Positions 28,273-36,420 of a stretch of 64,000 bases of DNA are shown piece by piece. A program made the translations under genes and the position numbers. Source of the stretch: Oerskovia enterophila (lineage in GTDB: Bacteria > Actinomycetota > Actinomycetes > Actinomycetales > Cellulomonadaceae); NCBI RefSeq assembly GCF_001692445.1, contig NZ_MAQA01000024.1, positions 1-64,000 of the forward strand, given 5' to 3'. Every line of letters begins with the position of its first letter. Position 1 is the stretch's first letter. Below the pieces are notes generated by a model that saw only the letters and a list, made by a program, of their open reading frames with translations, was not told where the DNA came from and searched no databases.

Positions 28273-28734
28273 TCAGCCGGTCGGCTGCTCGCTCATCCAC
28301 GCGTCGCTGGCCCGTTGCACGTCCTCGGGCGTGACCGATCCCGCGACCGTCACGAAGTACCAGCGGTGCCCGAACGGGCAGCGCACCGCGGCCTGGCGGA
28401 ATCCCTCGAACCAGTCGGCGGGCTCGGCCGTGCTCGTCGCCCCCGCGGCGATCGCGCGGGCGTAGGCCGCGTCCGTGTCGGGGACGGGCACCGTGAACGA
28501 CACGGGCGTCGGGCCCTCGGGATCCGGTGCCGCGGAGCCAGCCCCCGGGAACTCCTGCGCGACGGTGAACGTCGAGAACCCGGACGTCGTGGGCAGGCGC
28601 AGGTCGGAGTGGATGATCGCGTCCCCGGCCGTGATCACGTCGTCGACCTCGGCGCCGAACGCCGCCGTGTAGAAGTCGATCGCCGCGCGGGCGTCGCTGA
28701 CGGCCAGGTTGGGGTGCAGGGCGGACATGTCCAT
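28273..28734 (-). CDS. VOC family protein (PhnB-like)
   Basis: 153 aa of the PhnB/glyoxalase superfamily: MSALHPNLAVSDARAAIDFYTAAFGAEV at the start (shown in part) and AGATSTAEPADWFEGFR with CPFGHRWYFVT near the end, which is the usual DPFGHRW-type metal motif. Substrate unknown. GGAGG precedes ATG 28734. Divergent from an AraC-type gene with 67 bases between the starts, so a regulator-target pair is plausible. Confidence 0.85.
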   Translation of the reverse strand: MDMSALHPNLAVSDARAAIDFYTAAFGAEVDDVITAGDAIIHSDLRLPTTSGFSTFTVAQEFPGAGSAAPDPEGPTPVSFTVPVPDTDAAYARAIAAGATSTAEPADWFEGFRQAAVRCPFGHRWYFVTVAGSVTPEDVQRASDAWMSEQPTG

Positions 28735-28801
28735 GGTTCCTCCAGTGCTCGGGTGCTGATGTCCCCATCGTCTGTCGGTGCGCGGTGGCAGTCTTGGAGG
28801 A

Positions 28802-29656
28802 ATGCGACACGAACGCGGCAGCGTCCCCGGGGTCTCCGGCGTCCCGTCCACCACGTACGGCGTGGTGGACCCCGTCGCCGCGCGCCGAGCGTTCGCCCTC
28901 GGACGGTTCCCGGCTCCCGCGGACCTCGCCGACCGTGTCGACTGGTTCTGGCTCGTGCGGTGGGACCTGCCGGCGGGCGAGTCCTTCACGCAGACCGTCA
29001 TCCCGCACCCGTGCGTCAACCTCGTGGCCGAGCCCAGCGGGTTCGCGGCCCACGGCATCCCCGAGGGGCTCTTCGACCGCACCCTCGTCGGGACGGGCGT
29101 CGTCGTGGCCGCCAAGCTGCGTCCGGGCGCGCTGAACGTCCCGCGCGGGACGTCCGTGCCGGCGTCGGGCGTGCTGGGCGCCGGTGCGGACGAGGCGGGG
29201 GAGCGCGCCCTCGCGCTCGCCGAGCGCGGGGAGGACGAGGACGCGGTCCGCGTCCTCGCGGGGCTCGTGCGCGAGCGGCTCGCCCCGGACCAGCACCTCG
29301 CGCAGGTCTCGCGCGTGCTGGACGCCGCGACCTCGGGCGACCTGGGACCCCGAGCGCGCGTCGCGGACCTCGCCCGGGTCGCGGGCACGAGCACGCGCAG
29401 CCTCCAGCGGCTGCTCGGCGAGCGGCTGGGCGTCGGGCCCAAGTGGGTCCTGCAACGCCATCGCGTCCACCTCGCGGCCGAGCGGCTCGCCCAGGACCCC
29501 GGCCAGGACCTGTCGGCGCTCGCGGTCGACGTGGGCTACTACGACCAGGCGCACCTGGCTGTGGACTTCGTCTCCGTGACCGGTCACACCCCCGGGGCGT
29601 ACGCGCGGCGGTGCGCGGAATCCCGGGCCCGGCTGCTCGAGCTCGTGTCCTCCTGA
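28802..29656 (+). CDS. AraC family (helix-turn-helix) regulator
   Basis: 284 aa. An N-terminal sensor-like region starting with FALGRFPAPADLADRVDWFW precedes a C-terminal AraC domain (about 175-275): VADLARVAGTSTRSLQRLLGERLG and LSALAVDVGYYDQAHLAVDF (each in part). The ATG at 28802 is adopted; an in-frame GTG at 28778 is possible because GGAGGA is only one base from the ATG. Divergent from the PhnB-like gene. Confidence 0.85.
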   Translation: MRHERGSVPGVSGVPSTTYGVVDPVAARRAFALGRFPAPADLADRVDWFWLVRWDLPAGESFTQTVIPHPCVNLVAEPSGFAAHGIPEGLFDRTLVGTGVVVAAKLRPGALNVPRGTSVPASGVLGAGADEAGERALALAERGEDEDAVRVLAGLVRERLAPDQHLAQVSRVLDAATSGDLGPRARVADLARVAGTSTRSLQRLLGERLGVGPKWVLQRHRVHLAAERLAQDPGQDLSALAVDVGYYDQAHLAVDFVSVTGHTPGAYARRCAESRARLLELVSS

Positions 29657-29745
29657 GGTCACCCGAGCGGTCGGTAGGCGCGGCTGATGGCTGATCGGAC
29701 GGGGCCCGGCGCGAGACGTCACCGGCGGCACCTACACTCGGGTAC

Positions 29746-31683
29746 GTGGCAGGTCTGATCCGACGCGAGGACGTCGATGCGGTGCGCGAACGCGCGAGGA
29801 TCGACGAGATCGTGTCCTCGCACGTGACGCTCAAGCCGGCCGGTGTCGGCTCGCTCAAGGGCCTGTGCCCCTTCCACGACGAGCGCTCCCCGTCCTTCCA
29901 CGTCCGCCCCCAGGTGGGCCGCTGGCACTGCTTCGGCTGCAACGAGGGCGGCGACGTCATCTCGTTCGTCCAGAAGATCGACGGCATGACGTTCACGGAG
30001 GCCGTCGAGTACCTCGCGGACCGCGTGGGCATCCAGCTTCGGTACGAGGAGGGCGGCGGCCCGCGCCGCACCGAGGAGCCCGGCAAGCGCCAACGCCTGC
30101 TCGAGGCGCACCGCGTGGCCTCGCAGTTCTTCTCCGAGCAGCTCTTCGCTCCGGGCGCCACGGTCGCGCGCACGTTCCTGGCCGAGCGCAGCTTCGACCG
30201 GTCGGACGCCGAGCGCTTCGGTGTCGGGTTCGCGCCGACGGGCTGGGACGCGCTGCTGCGCCACCTGCGCGGGCGCGGCTTCACCGAGGCGGAGCTGATC
30301 GCGTCGGGCCTCATGAGCCAGGGCCAGCGTGGCATCTACGACCGCTTCCGCGGACGTCTCGTGTGGCCCATCCGCGACGTGACGGGCGAGACCATCGGGT
30401 TCGGTGCGCGCAAGCTCTTCGACGAGGACCAGGGCCCCAAGTACCTCAACACCCCGGAGACCACGCTCTACAAGAAGTCCCAGGTGCTCTACGGGATCGA
30501 CCTCGCGAAGCGGGAGATCGCCAAGAACAAGCGCGTCGTGGTCGTCGAGGGGTACACCGACGTCATGGCCGCGCACCTGTCGGGCATCACGACGGCCGTC
30601 GCGACGTGCGGCACGGCGTTCGGCTCGGACCACGCGCGCATCGTGCGCCGCCTCCTGGGCGACACGACCGCGGGCGGCGGGCTCCAGCTCGCGTCGGGCG
30701 CGTCGCTCGGGGGAGAGATCGTCTTCACGTTCGACGGCGACGCGGCGGGCCAGAAGGCCGCGGTCCGCGCGTTCGGCGAGGACCAGCGCTTCTACGCGCA
30801 GACGTTCGTCGCGGTCGAGCCGAGCGGCATGGACCCGTGCGAGCTGCGCATGGCGCACGGCCCGGAGGGTGTCCGCGCGCTCGTCGAGGGCCGCCAGCCC
30901 CTGTTCGAGTTCGTCATCCGCACCACGCTCGACACGTTCGACCTGGACACCGCCGAGGGGCGCGTGGCCGCGCTGCGCGCCGCGGCCCCGGTCGTCGCGG
31001 GCATCCGCGACACGGCCCTGCGGCCCGAGTACGCGCGCATGCTCGCGGGCTGGATCGGCATGGACTCGGAGTCGGTGCGCCGCGCGGTCGCGGCGGCGGG
31101 CAAGGCGGGGGTCCCGCAGACGCTGCCGGCCCCGGTCCGCCCGCTGCCCCCCACGCCCGACGACGCAGCTCCCGCCGCGCCGTCGGGCCCGGTCTTCTCT
31201 CCGCCGGACCCGCGCGACCCTGTGGCCCGTCTCGAGCGGCAGGCGCTCGTCGTCGCGCTCCAGTACCCCCAGTTCGTGCCCGCCGAGGAGTTCGACGCGT
31301 TCTCCGAGTCGGCCTTCGCGACGCCCGCGTGGCGAGCCGTGCACGACGCGATCCGGGCCGCGGGCGGCATGGCCGGAGCGGCCGCGCACCCGGCAGGGCA
31401 GTGGGTCGAGGCCGTGATCGAGCAGTCCCCGGAGACGGTGCGCGGCATCGTCAACCAGCTGGCCGTCGCCCCGCTGCCCGAGGACCGCGAGAACGTCATC
31501 CAGGGGTACGTCAAGGGCGTCATCAAGGCGTTCGTCGACCTGGGCCTCACACGGCGCGTCGCGGACGCCAAGAGCCGCCTCCAGCGCCTGGACCCTGCGG
31601 GGGACCAGGAGGCCTACGGGGCGGCGTTCGCCGAGCTCCTGGCCGTCGAGCGGGAACGTCGAGAGCTGCGCGAGGGCGCCTGA
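29746..31683 (+). CDS. dnaG: DNA primase
   Basis: 645 aa. Makes RNA primers for replication. The CHC2 zinc ribbon is CPFHDERSPSF ... WHCFGC (about 42-66); the TOPRIM domain includes VVVVEGYTDVMAAH and EIVFTFDGDAAGQKA; the C-terminal helicase-binding part covers about 460-645. GTG start with TACACT 7 bases upstream, so leaderless. Not part of an rpoD operon here; it is followed by a tandem repeat. Confidence 0.97.
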   Translation: MAGLIRREDVDAVRERARIDEIVSSHVTLKPAGVGSLKGLCPFHDERSPSFHVRPQVGRWHCFGCNEGGDVISFVQKIDGMTFTEAVEYLADRVGIQLRYEEGGGPRRTEEPGKRQRLLEAHRVASQFFSEQLFAPGATVARTFLAERSFDRSDAERFGVGFAPTGWDALLRHLRGRGFTEAELIASGLMSQGQRGIYDRFRGRLVWPIRDVTGETIGFGARKLFDEDQGPKYLNTPETTLYKKSQVLYGIDLAKREIAKNKRVVVVEGYTDVMAAHLSGITTAVATCGTAFGSDHARIVRRLLGDTTAGGGLQLASGASLGGEIVFTFDGDAAGQKAAVRAFGEDQRFYAQTFVAVEPSGMDPCELRMAHGPEGVRALVEGRQPLFEFVIRTTLDTFDLDTAEGRVAALRAAAPVVAGIRDTALRPEYARMLAGWIGMDSESVRRAVAAAGKAGVPQTLPAPVRPLPPTPDDAAPAAPSGPVFSPPDPRDPVARLERQALVVALQYPQFVPAEEFDAFSESAFATPAWRAVHDAIRAAGGMAGAAAHPAGQWVEAVIEQSPETVRGIVNQLAVAPLPEDRENVIQGYVKGVIKAFVDLGLTRRVADAKSRLQRLDPAGDQEAYGAAFAELLAVERERRELREGA

Positions 31684-31701
31684 GGACGTGGCGTGCGCGC
31701 G

Positions 31702-31767
31702 GTCGTCGAGGGTGACGCGCCACGTCGTCGAGGGCGACGCGCCACGTCGCCGAGGGCGACGCGTGCC
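31702..31767 (+). repeat. Three 22-bp tandem repeats after dnaG
   Basis: GTCGTCGAGGGTGACGCGCC plus AC, then two further copies with one and a few changes, in exact 22-base register (31702-31723, 31724-31745, 31746-31767). No gene covers it. Confidence 0.8.
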
Positions 31768-31918
31768 GCCCTCTGTCCGTCCGCGGTGCGATCGACCCGT
31801 ACAAGGTGCTGTGGACATCGGCCGAGAGCCGCCTCGAGCGGGTGAGGATGGTGGTGCCGGCCGGCACCACCGCGGGGAGGAACCCCGTCGCTCCTGGCTC
31901 TTTCCGAGGAGACCGTTC

Positions 31919-32299
31919 ATGTCTCGTGTCGTCGCGGTACCCACCCTTGCTCGCAGTGCCGCTCTGATCGTGGGCGGGGTGTCCGCCCTGGCTCTCGCTC
32001 AGCTCTTCGTCGTCGTAGCCCTCGCGCTCGACGGGGCCGCGACGTACGGCGCATCGTCCTACGGCAGGTCGCCTGACGCCTCGGGGGTGGCTGCGCTCCT
32101 GGTCCTCGGTGGTCTCGTGGCCCTGTCCGGACTGGCGACCTTCCTGGTCGGCCTCTACCGGGCGGTCGCCAACGTCGACCGCTACCTCGCGTTCCGGGTC
32201 GCCGTGATGCCGCGCCGTGTCGAGGGAGCAGGTACCGGAGGAGGCCTCGTCCCGGCCCAGGTGGGTCGTGGCGCACAGCAGTTCAGCCCGTTGAGATGA
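31919..32299 (+). CDS. Small membrane protein of unknown function
   Basis: 126 aa. Two hydrophobic segments: about 9-38 (SAALIVGGVSALALAQLFVV) and about 58-82 (VAALLVLGGLVALSGLATFL), then a basic C-terminal tail. I recognise no family. The ATG is preceded by GAGGAG at 8 bases. A terminator follows at 32344. Confidence 0.6.
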   Translation: MSRVVAVPTLARSAALIVGGVSALALAQLFVVVALALDGAATYGASSYGRSPDASGVAALLVLGGLVALSGLATFLVGLYRAVANVDRYLAFRVAVMPRRVEGAGTGGGLVPAQVGRGAQQFSPLR

Positions 32300-32343
32300 A
32301 GGTCACACCTCTCGCCGGCTCGAGGTGACCCGAGGAACGACAA

Positions 32344-32379
32344 AGGCCCCTGACCTGCGTCTCCGCAGATCAGGGGCCT
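32344..32379. terminator. Bidirectional terminator between the membrane protein gene and tRNA-Asn
   Basis: AGGCCCCTGA and TCAGGGGCCT form a 10-bp stem extended by TGCG/CGCA. It lies downstream of both convergent transcripts; the sequence before the left arm is CAA AA-rich for the minus strand. Confidence 0.75.
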
Positions 32380-32388
32380 CTCGTCGTG

Positions 32389-32461
<73 letters not shown>

Positions 32462-32515
32462 CCGCTCACCCACCGTTTTGCACCGGTTGGGCGACCGGAG
32501 AAAACTCTATCAGCA

Positions 32516-33022
32516 TCAGAGGGGTAGTCCGGACATCGAGCGGACCCGGTCCTCCGCGGCGTCGATCGCAGCCCGTGTCCGCGGGTCGTCGAGGTCCACC
32601 CCGGCCTCGGCGACGACCTGCGAGAAGAGCGAGCCGTCGGTGTCGCGGCGGACCGCGACCTTGGCCGACCGGCCGGCCCCGAGAGCGACCACCTCCGCGA
32701 GCACGACCGAGGACTGCACGCGCTCCCGGACGGTCTGTGCCAGCGTGGTGCGCCGCGAGTCGGCGAGACGCAGGACCAGGGGAGCGGCGCCGTCGACCCA
32801 CTCGACCGTGATCGACGCGGTGACCGGGTCGTAGCCTGCGCGGTCCACGTCGCACCAGGGGCGGGACGAGCCGTCCTCACCCGTCGTGGCCAGGACCGTG
32901 CGCGTCGCCGCGGCCCACGAGCCGTCGACGAGCTGGGCCGCAGCGAGCACCGCGTCCTTGGGGGCGAGGCGTAGGGACCTGCGGGCGTCGTCGGGCAGGG
33001 AGCTACGGGCGAACAGAGCCAT
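32516..33022 (-). CDS. Conserved actinobacterial protein of unknown function
   Basis: 168 aa, soluble. It begins MALFARSSLPDDARRSLRL and contains ITVEWVDGAAPLVLRLADS and VAVRRDTDGSLFSQVVAEAG. Short proteins of this kind are frequent in Micrococcales without known role. A TACCGT box ends 7 bases before ATG 33022, indicating a leaderless mRNA; an in-frame GTG at 33031 is an alternative. It lies between two tRNA genes. Confidence 0.8.
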   Translation of the reverse strand: MALFARSSLPDDARRSLRLAPKDAVLAAAQLVDGSWAAATRTVLATTGEDGSSRPWCDVDRAGYDPVTASITVEWVDGAAPLVLRLADSRRTTLAQTVRERVQSSVVLAEVVALGAGRSAKVAVRRDTDGSLFSQVVAEAGVDLDDPRTRAAIDAAEDRVRSMSGLPL

Positions 33023-33085
33023 GCCAGACACGGTACTGCCCTGCTGCCCGACGGGCGCGCACCTGCCGGTACGCTTGTCCGCCGA

Positions 33086-33159
33086 GGGGCAGTAGCTCAG
33101 TCGGTCAGAGCATCGGACTCATAATCCGCCGGTCGTGGGTTCAAGCCCCACCTGCCCTA
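33086..33159 (+). tRNA. tRNA-Met (CAT)
   Basis: 74 bases: acceptor GGGGCAG/CTGCCCT with a G-U first pair, anticodon loop CTCATAA (anticodon CAT), T-arm GTGGGTTCAAGCCCCAC, discriminator A. The sequence fits elongator Met; a CAT tRNA-Ile cannot be excluded by sequence alone. Its 3' end is the junction with the prophage. Confidence 0.95.
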
Positions 33160-33160
33160 C
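33132..33160 (+). other. Probable prophage attachment site (attL) in the tRNA-Met 3' end
   Basis: Phage-type genes start immediately after the T-arm and acceptor of tRNA-Met, and the tRNA remains intact. tRNA 3' ends are the commonest integrase targets. The second copy (attR) and the integrase are not in the window, so this is inferred from position. Confidence 0.5.
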
Positions 33161-33312
33161 TCGTTTTCCCATGTTGGGGTACCCCGTAGGGTACCCGATC
33201 GCCGTTGGCGACGTTGCGCCACAGTGGGCCATGCTGAGCGCGACCGGCGGGTGCCGTCCGAGGGATCTGCTCGAGCATCGCGCGAAGGACCACAGGGTCA
33301 GGCTAGGCCCGC

Positions 33313-33318
33313 TAGGCT
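33313..33318 (+). promoter_or_regulatory. Leaderless -10 box TAGGCT of a prophage cargo gene
   Basis: TAGGCT lies exactly 6 bases before the ATG at 33325; no ribosome-binding site is present. The same hexamer and spacing precede the gene at 56682. Confidence 0.55.
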
Positions 33319-33324
33319 CCCGGC

Positions 33325-33786
33325 ATGGCAGGGGAGTGGACGATCCGTGAGCTAGCGCGCGAGGCCGGGGTGTCCCGGAAGAGTGTGTGGGCGTGGATCT
33401 CGACGCGCGGCTGGGAGCGGCCGACTTCGGGTCCGTGGATCCTCGACGCCGAGCAGGGGCGGCTCGTGCTCGAGCGGTTCGAGCAGACCGCCCCGCTGCG
33501 CACCTCGCGCGAGCCCGTGGCGTGCAGCGTCGAGGACTGCGAGAGGGCGCGTTTCGGACTGCAGGACGTCTGCAAGATGCACTACCAGCGGCGGGCGCGG
33601 ACCGGCCGCACCGAGCGGTCGTCCGGCGGGGACTGGCAGACGGCCAAGACCCACTGCCCGGCAGGTCACCCGTACACGGCCGAGAACACGTACATGTTCC
33701 CGTCCGACGCCGGGACCCGGCGACGCTGCCGGACATGTCGCATCGCCCAGTCGTCGGCCCCGAAGAAGCAGACGGCAGATGGATGA
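33325..33786 (+). CDS. Helix-turn-helix / zinc-finger phage protein (HNH-like)
   Basis: 153 aa. The N-terminus is a MerR-like or homeodomain-like helix-turn-helix (IRELAREAGVSRKSVWAWIS). Two zinc-type modules follow: CSVEDC ... CKMHYQRR (about 70-90) and HCPAGHPYTAENTYM ... RRCRTCR (about 111-140). The second resembles the zinc part of small phage HNH endonucleases, but the catalytic DH...N...H triad is not evident, so I call DNA binding, not cleavage. First gene inside the prophage, leaderless; its stop overlaps the next start (ATGA). Confidence 0.7.
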   Translation: MAGEWTIRELAREAGVSRKSVWAWISTRGWERPTSGPWILDAEQGRLVLERFEQTAPLRTSREPVACSVEDCERARFGLQDVCKMHYQRRARTGRTERSSGGDWQTAKTHCPAGHPYTAENTYMFPSDAGTRRRCRTCRIAQSSAPKKQTADG

Positions 33787-33998
33787 GCATGGAGAAGCTC
33801 CGCATGGTCGTGTACGGAGTCTTTGCCGTCGTCGGCATCGCGCTCTTGGTGACTGCCGAGTCGACGGGCGCGCGTGTGCTCGGCGGGGTGATGGCGGCGC
33901 TTGGAGTCGTGTCGGTCGTCATGGCCACCGGCGAGCTGCGCCGGAAGCGACGCGCTGAGCGCCCGGACCGCCCCGAGGACTCGGCGCCTACCGCCTGA
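33783..33998 (+). CDS. Small two-helix membrane protein
   Basis: 71 aa with two hydrophobic helices (about 7-25 and 31-48) and a basic tail (RRKRRAERPDRPEDS). Coupled to the preceding HTH/zinc gene by a four-base overlap. Size and layout resemble phage-encoded exclusion or holin-type proteins; the function is not known. Confidence 0.6.
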   Translation: MSMEKLRMVVYGVFAVVGIALLVTAESTGARVLGGVMAALGVVSVVMATGELRRKRRAERPDRPEDSAPTA

Positions 33999-34245
33999 CG
34001 ACGGCGCCGGCCCAGACCCAGGCCGTGTCGGGGTGGCCGAAGCGGTCCATGTAGCTGATGTGCACGGCTCGCCGGGTCCATGCGATCGCCTCGGCGTCGA
34101 TCTCGAACTCATCACCCGACATCGTCACGATCCATGCCCGGACCGGCATCGGCGTCTCCGGCGTCGTGACCTCGTGCCCGTACTGCTTCGGGTTCAGCGT
34201 GCGGGCCCGCTTCGGGAACGGGGTGTTGCCGGTCGGTCTGCTCAC
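33988..34245 (-). CDS. SOS-box controlled small prophage protein
   Basis: 85 aa, no family recognised. Contains WIVTMSGDEFEIDAEAIAWT and ISYMDRFGHPDTAWVWAGAV, suggesting a small mixed beta/alpha fold. GTG start at 34245 without a ribosome-binding site; a TACCCT -10 box lies 6 bases upstream and abuts a perfect SOS box. Its end converges with the small membrane protein gene. Expression should rise on DNA damage, when many prophages induce, so a role in induction or host takeover is plausible but unproven. Confidence 0.65.
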   Translation of the reverse strand: MSRPTGNTPFPKRARTLNPKQYGHEVTTPETPMPVRAWIVTMSGDEFEIDAEAIAWTRRAVHISYMDRFGHPDTAWVWAGAVVRR

Positions 34246-34251
34246 GCATGC

Positions 34252-34273
34252 AGGGTATCGAACAGACGTTCGA
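34252..34273 (-). promoter_or_regulatory. Perfect LexA (SOS) box next to a -10 element
   Basis: TCGAACAGACGTTCGA (34258-34273) matches the actinobacterial SOS palindrome TCGAAC-N4-GTTCGA with no mismatch. The -10 box TACCCT (read on the minus strand, 34257-34252) touches it, so LexA would cover the promoter of the 85-aa gene. Confidence 0.85.
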
Positions 34274-34600
34274 TACCAAAGTTCGGGTTGCGTCCGTTCT
34301 GTTGACCGATCGTGGCCTGGCGCCCTCCATGTGCACCGTTGCCGAAGCAACCCAGGGGTCGCGCGCGTGAGGGTGAATTCTGCGCCGTGCACCGTCGACG
34401 CTCTGCCCTCGGGAGCGAGGGATCGCCCGCTTTTTGAAGATGGTCGGCTGCGCCCTGGGGCGTGATGGCCTTGCGCAACCAGCCCTGCCTCGCGCTACTC
34501 TTTGCGAACCGCACTGGCGGGAGGGTGCGAACGCTATATTCGCGGTCTCGGATCGGGCAGGCAGCGTACTGGCGCGCAGTCTTCATGGAGCGGGTGAAAA
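34274..34600. other. Gene-free stretch before the HEPN gene
   Basis: About 330 bases between the SOS box and the plus-strand HEPN gene. GC content drops toward the right. I see no convincing ORF; it probably holds the HEPN promoter. A GCAACCCAGG region and a short imperfect hairpin before CTTTTTG (about 34418-34440) are the only notable structures. Confidence 0.4.
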
Positions 34601-35896
34601 GTGGAAGAAGAGAAGGGTGCGGCCTCGGCGCGGAGGCGCACGGAACTCGAGATGATCTTCACGAAGTTCCTTCGTCGACAACGAACCATGATTCGCCTGC
34701 TCGAGTATATCGAGGAGAAGATGTCAGGGGTTGACGACCAACGATCCGCGCTGTATGCGGATCTCCTTGCCAAGCATCCCCGCGTGGCTCCGGACCTGAT
34801 CTATAAGATTGTCGACGCCCTCGAGCCAAAGTATGGCGACGAGTCCGGAAATGACGATGGTCCGGCGACGAAGGCCGTGGGTCGCCTTGCGCTCCTGCTT
34901 CAAGAGGCCGGTGAAGAGGGGATCCCCGTCCTGCTGGAGGCTGCCGATAGGGTGCGGCATGACGAGCCTGCTACCCCTTTGATGTTCTCTTCGCTGCTCA
35001 CAAGTCTGGTCGGCGGGTTTGAGATGTTCATCGCCGATCTGGCGAACTACGCATATCGAGAGTTTCCCGCCGCGCTCTCCCTCAGTGGAGCATCGTTTAC
35101 GTGGCAAGACGTCACAAGTCACTCGTCGATTGAGTCGTTGAGAGAGCAGACGATTGAGCGGGCTGTCAATGAGATGTTGCGCGCATCCTTCGACGACTGG
35201 CTGGCGACGTTCGAGAAGAAGTTCAGTGTTGCCGTGCCGAGTGTTGTGCGAGAGGTGGCGGTGCGTGAGGTTTTCCAACGACGTAACCTAGTTGTGCACA
35301 ACGACAGCGTCGTCAATGAACTCTACCGGGAAAAGGTCCGTGGGTTGCCTGAGTGCCCGCCTGTCGGCGTGCAGCTTGTGGTGGATGCTGAGTACCTGCG
35401 CGACGCGGCTGATCGACTCTGGGCTACGGCATGGCATCTTGCATGGGCGTTTGGTGACAAGCTGATCAAGGGCGGGGATCGGGAGATCTTCGAGATGTTT
35501 ATCTGCAATGTGCCCTACCGTCACCTTGAGGACAAGCGGTATCGAGCAATTGAGTTCGCGGACTGCGCCCACGTAGTGCGTTCTGTCAAGGACGAGGGTA
35601 ACGCGCTTATTTTGAAGGTCAACGTCTGGCTCGCGAAGAAGCGGCTCGGCAAATTTGATGAATGTCGCGACGAGATTGTCGCGTGGCCGACGGCTCACCT
35701 TTCGCCTCAGTATCAGCTGGCGCGGCTTGCTCTTCTGGATCAACTAGAAGAGGGGATGGCGCTCGTGGAGGAGATCCGCTACACGAAGAACCTGTCGTTC
35801 ACGTCCTGGTACACGTGGCCCCTGCTCGAAGAGTTGCGTGAGTACGAGTTGCGACTAGCATCAGGGCAGAAGGAACTTGAACCTCCGCCGCAGTGA
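34601..35896 (+). CDS. HEPN-motif protein, candidate abortive-infection/defence gene
   Basis: 431 aa, GTG start with GGAG about 10 bases upstream. The helical segment TPLMFSSLLTSLVGGFEMF (about 125-143) followed by QRRNLVVHNDSVVNELY (about 226-242) matches HEPN domains: R228-N-x3-H233 is the RNase Rx4-6H motif with the usual polar Asn after Arg. The N-terminal 110 residues and the C-terminal 340-431 region are helical, the latter TPR-like. GC content is visibly lower than the phage and host genes around it, and it lies between attL and the lysis genes, a usual cargo site. HEPN RNases commonly act as toxins in phage defence. Function is inferred from the motif. Confidence 0.7.
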   Translation: MEEEKGAASARRRTELEMIFTKFLRRQRTMIRLLEYIEEKMSGVDDQRSALYADLLAKHPRVAPDLIYKIVDALEPKYGDESGNDDGPATKAVGRLALLLQEAGEEGIPVLLEAADRVRHDEPATPLMFSSLLTSLVGGFEMFIADLANYAYREFPAALSLSGASFTWQDVTSHSSIESLREQTIERAVNEMLRASFDDWLATFEKKFSVAVPSVVREVAVREVFQRRNLVVHNDSVVNELYREKVRGLPECPPVGVQLVVDAEYLRDAADRLWATAWHLAWAFGDKLIKGGDREIFEMFICNVPYRHLEDKRYRAIEFADCAHVVRSVKDEGNALILKVNVWLAKKRLGKFDECRDEIVAWPTAHLSPQYQLARLALLDQLEEGMALVEEIRYTKNLSFTSWYTWPLLEELREYELRLASGQKELEPPPQ

Positions 35897-36037
35897 TGGT
35901 ATGTTGCCAGCAACCGTGCAAGTGACTGGAGTTGTCATGTGCAATCCTGAACTCTGAAGCGTATCGATCACAAGGTTGATGTTCCAGGGCGTGACCGGGT
36001 CCACCTTGTTGATCTGAGCCACAGATCTGTGCTGAAC

Positions 36038-36079
36038 AAGGAGGCCCCCATCCGCGAGATCGCGGGTGGGGGCCTCCTT
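36038..36079. terminator. Bidirectional terminator between the HEPN gene and the late operon
   Basis: AAGGAGGCCCCCATCCGCG and CGCGGGTGGGGGCCTCCTT form a long stem with one internal mismatch/wobble and a 4-base loop. It lies at the convergence of the HEPN gene (plus) and the holin gene (minus). Confidence 0.85.
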
Positions 36080-36087
36080 GCGTCCGG

Positions 36088-36420
36088 CTAAGCGCCCTCA
36101 GCCTCGGCGGATGGAGGCAAATGCTCAACACTTGCGCTGTGGCGTCCGGTGTAGGTGGGTGTCTGGGCGGATCCGAGGACCAGGCGGGTGAGCCAGTCGG
36201 GGATGTGGGGTTCGGCCCAGCGCCAGGCGACGTACCAGGCGCCGACCACGAGCGCGGTCACCGCGGTGATCGCGAGGTCGGAGGTCAGGAGGTCGGTGAC
36301 CTCGGTGGGCAGGACCACGACCGTGAGGAGCCAGGCGACCAGAGAGCCCCACAGGACGGGCACGACGGTGCGCAGGTAGGACACGGCGCGGTCGGAGGTC
36401 GGAGACGTCGGGGTGCTCAT
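36088..36420 (-). CDS. Putative holin
   Basis: 110 aa. Two hydrophobic segments (about 18-40, VVPVLWGSLVAWLLTVVVL; and about 50-68, AITAVTALVVGAWYVAWRW) and a charged tail. It directly follows the endolysin with an ATGA overlap and is the last gene of the late operon, the usual holin place. It would permeabilise the membrane to release the endolysin. Confidence 0.75.
   Translation of the reverse strand: MSTPTSPTSDRAVSYLRTVVPVLWGSLVAWLLTVVVLPTEVTDLLTSDLAITAVTALVVGAWYVAWRWAEPHIPDWLTRLVLGSAQTPTYTGRHSASVEHLPPSAEAEGA

Noticed and set aside
33176-33200. Two GGGTACCC palindromes just after the tRNA
   Set aside because: Suggestive of integrase arm sites, but two short palindromes are not enough without the integrase or attR.
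33160-33324. Expected integrase next to attL
   Set aside because: No tyrosine or serine recombinase frame exists here or elsewhere in the prophage part of the window; it probably lies past 64,000.
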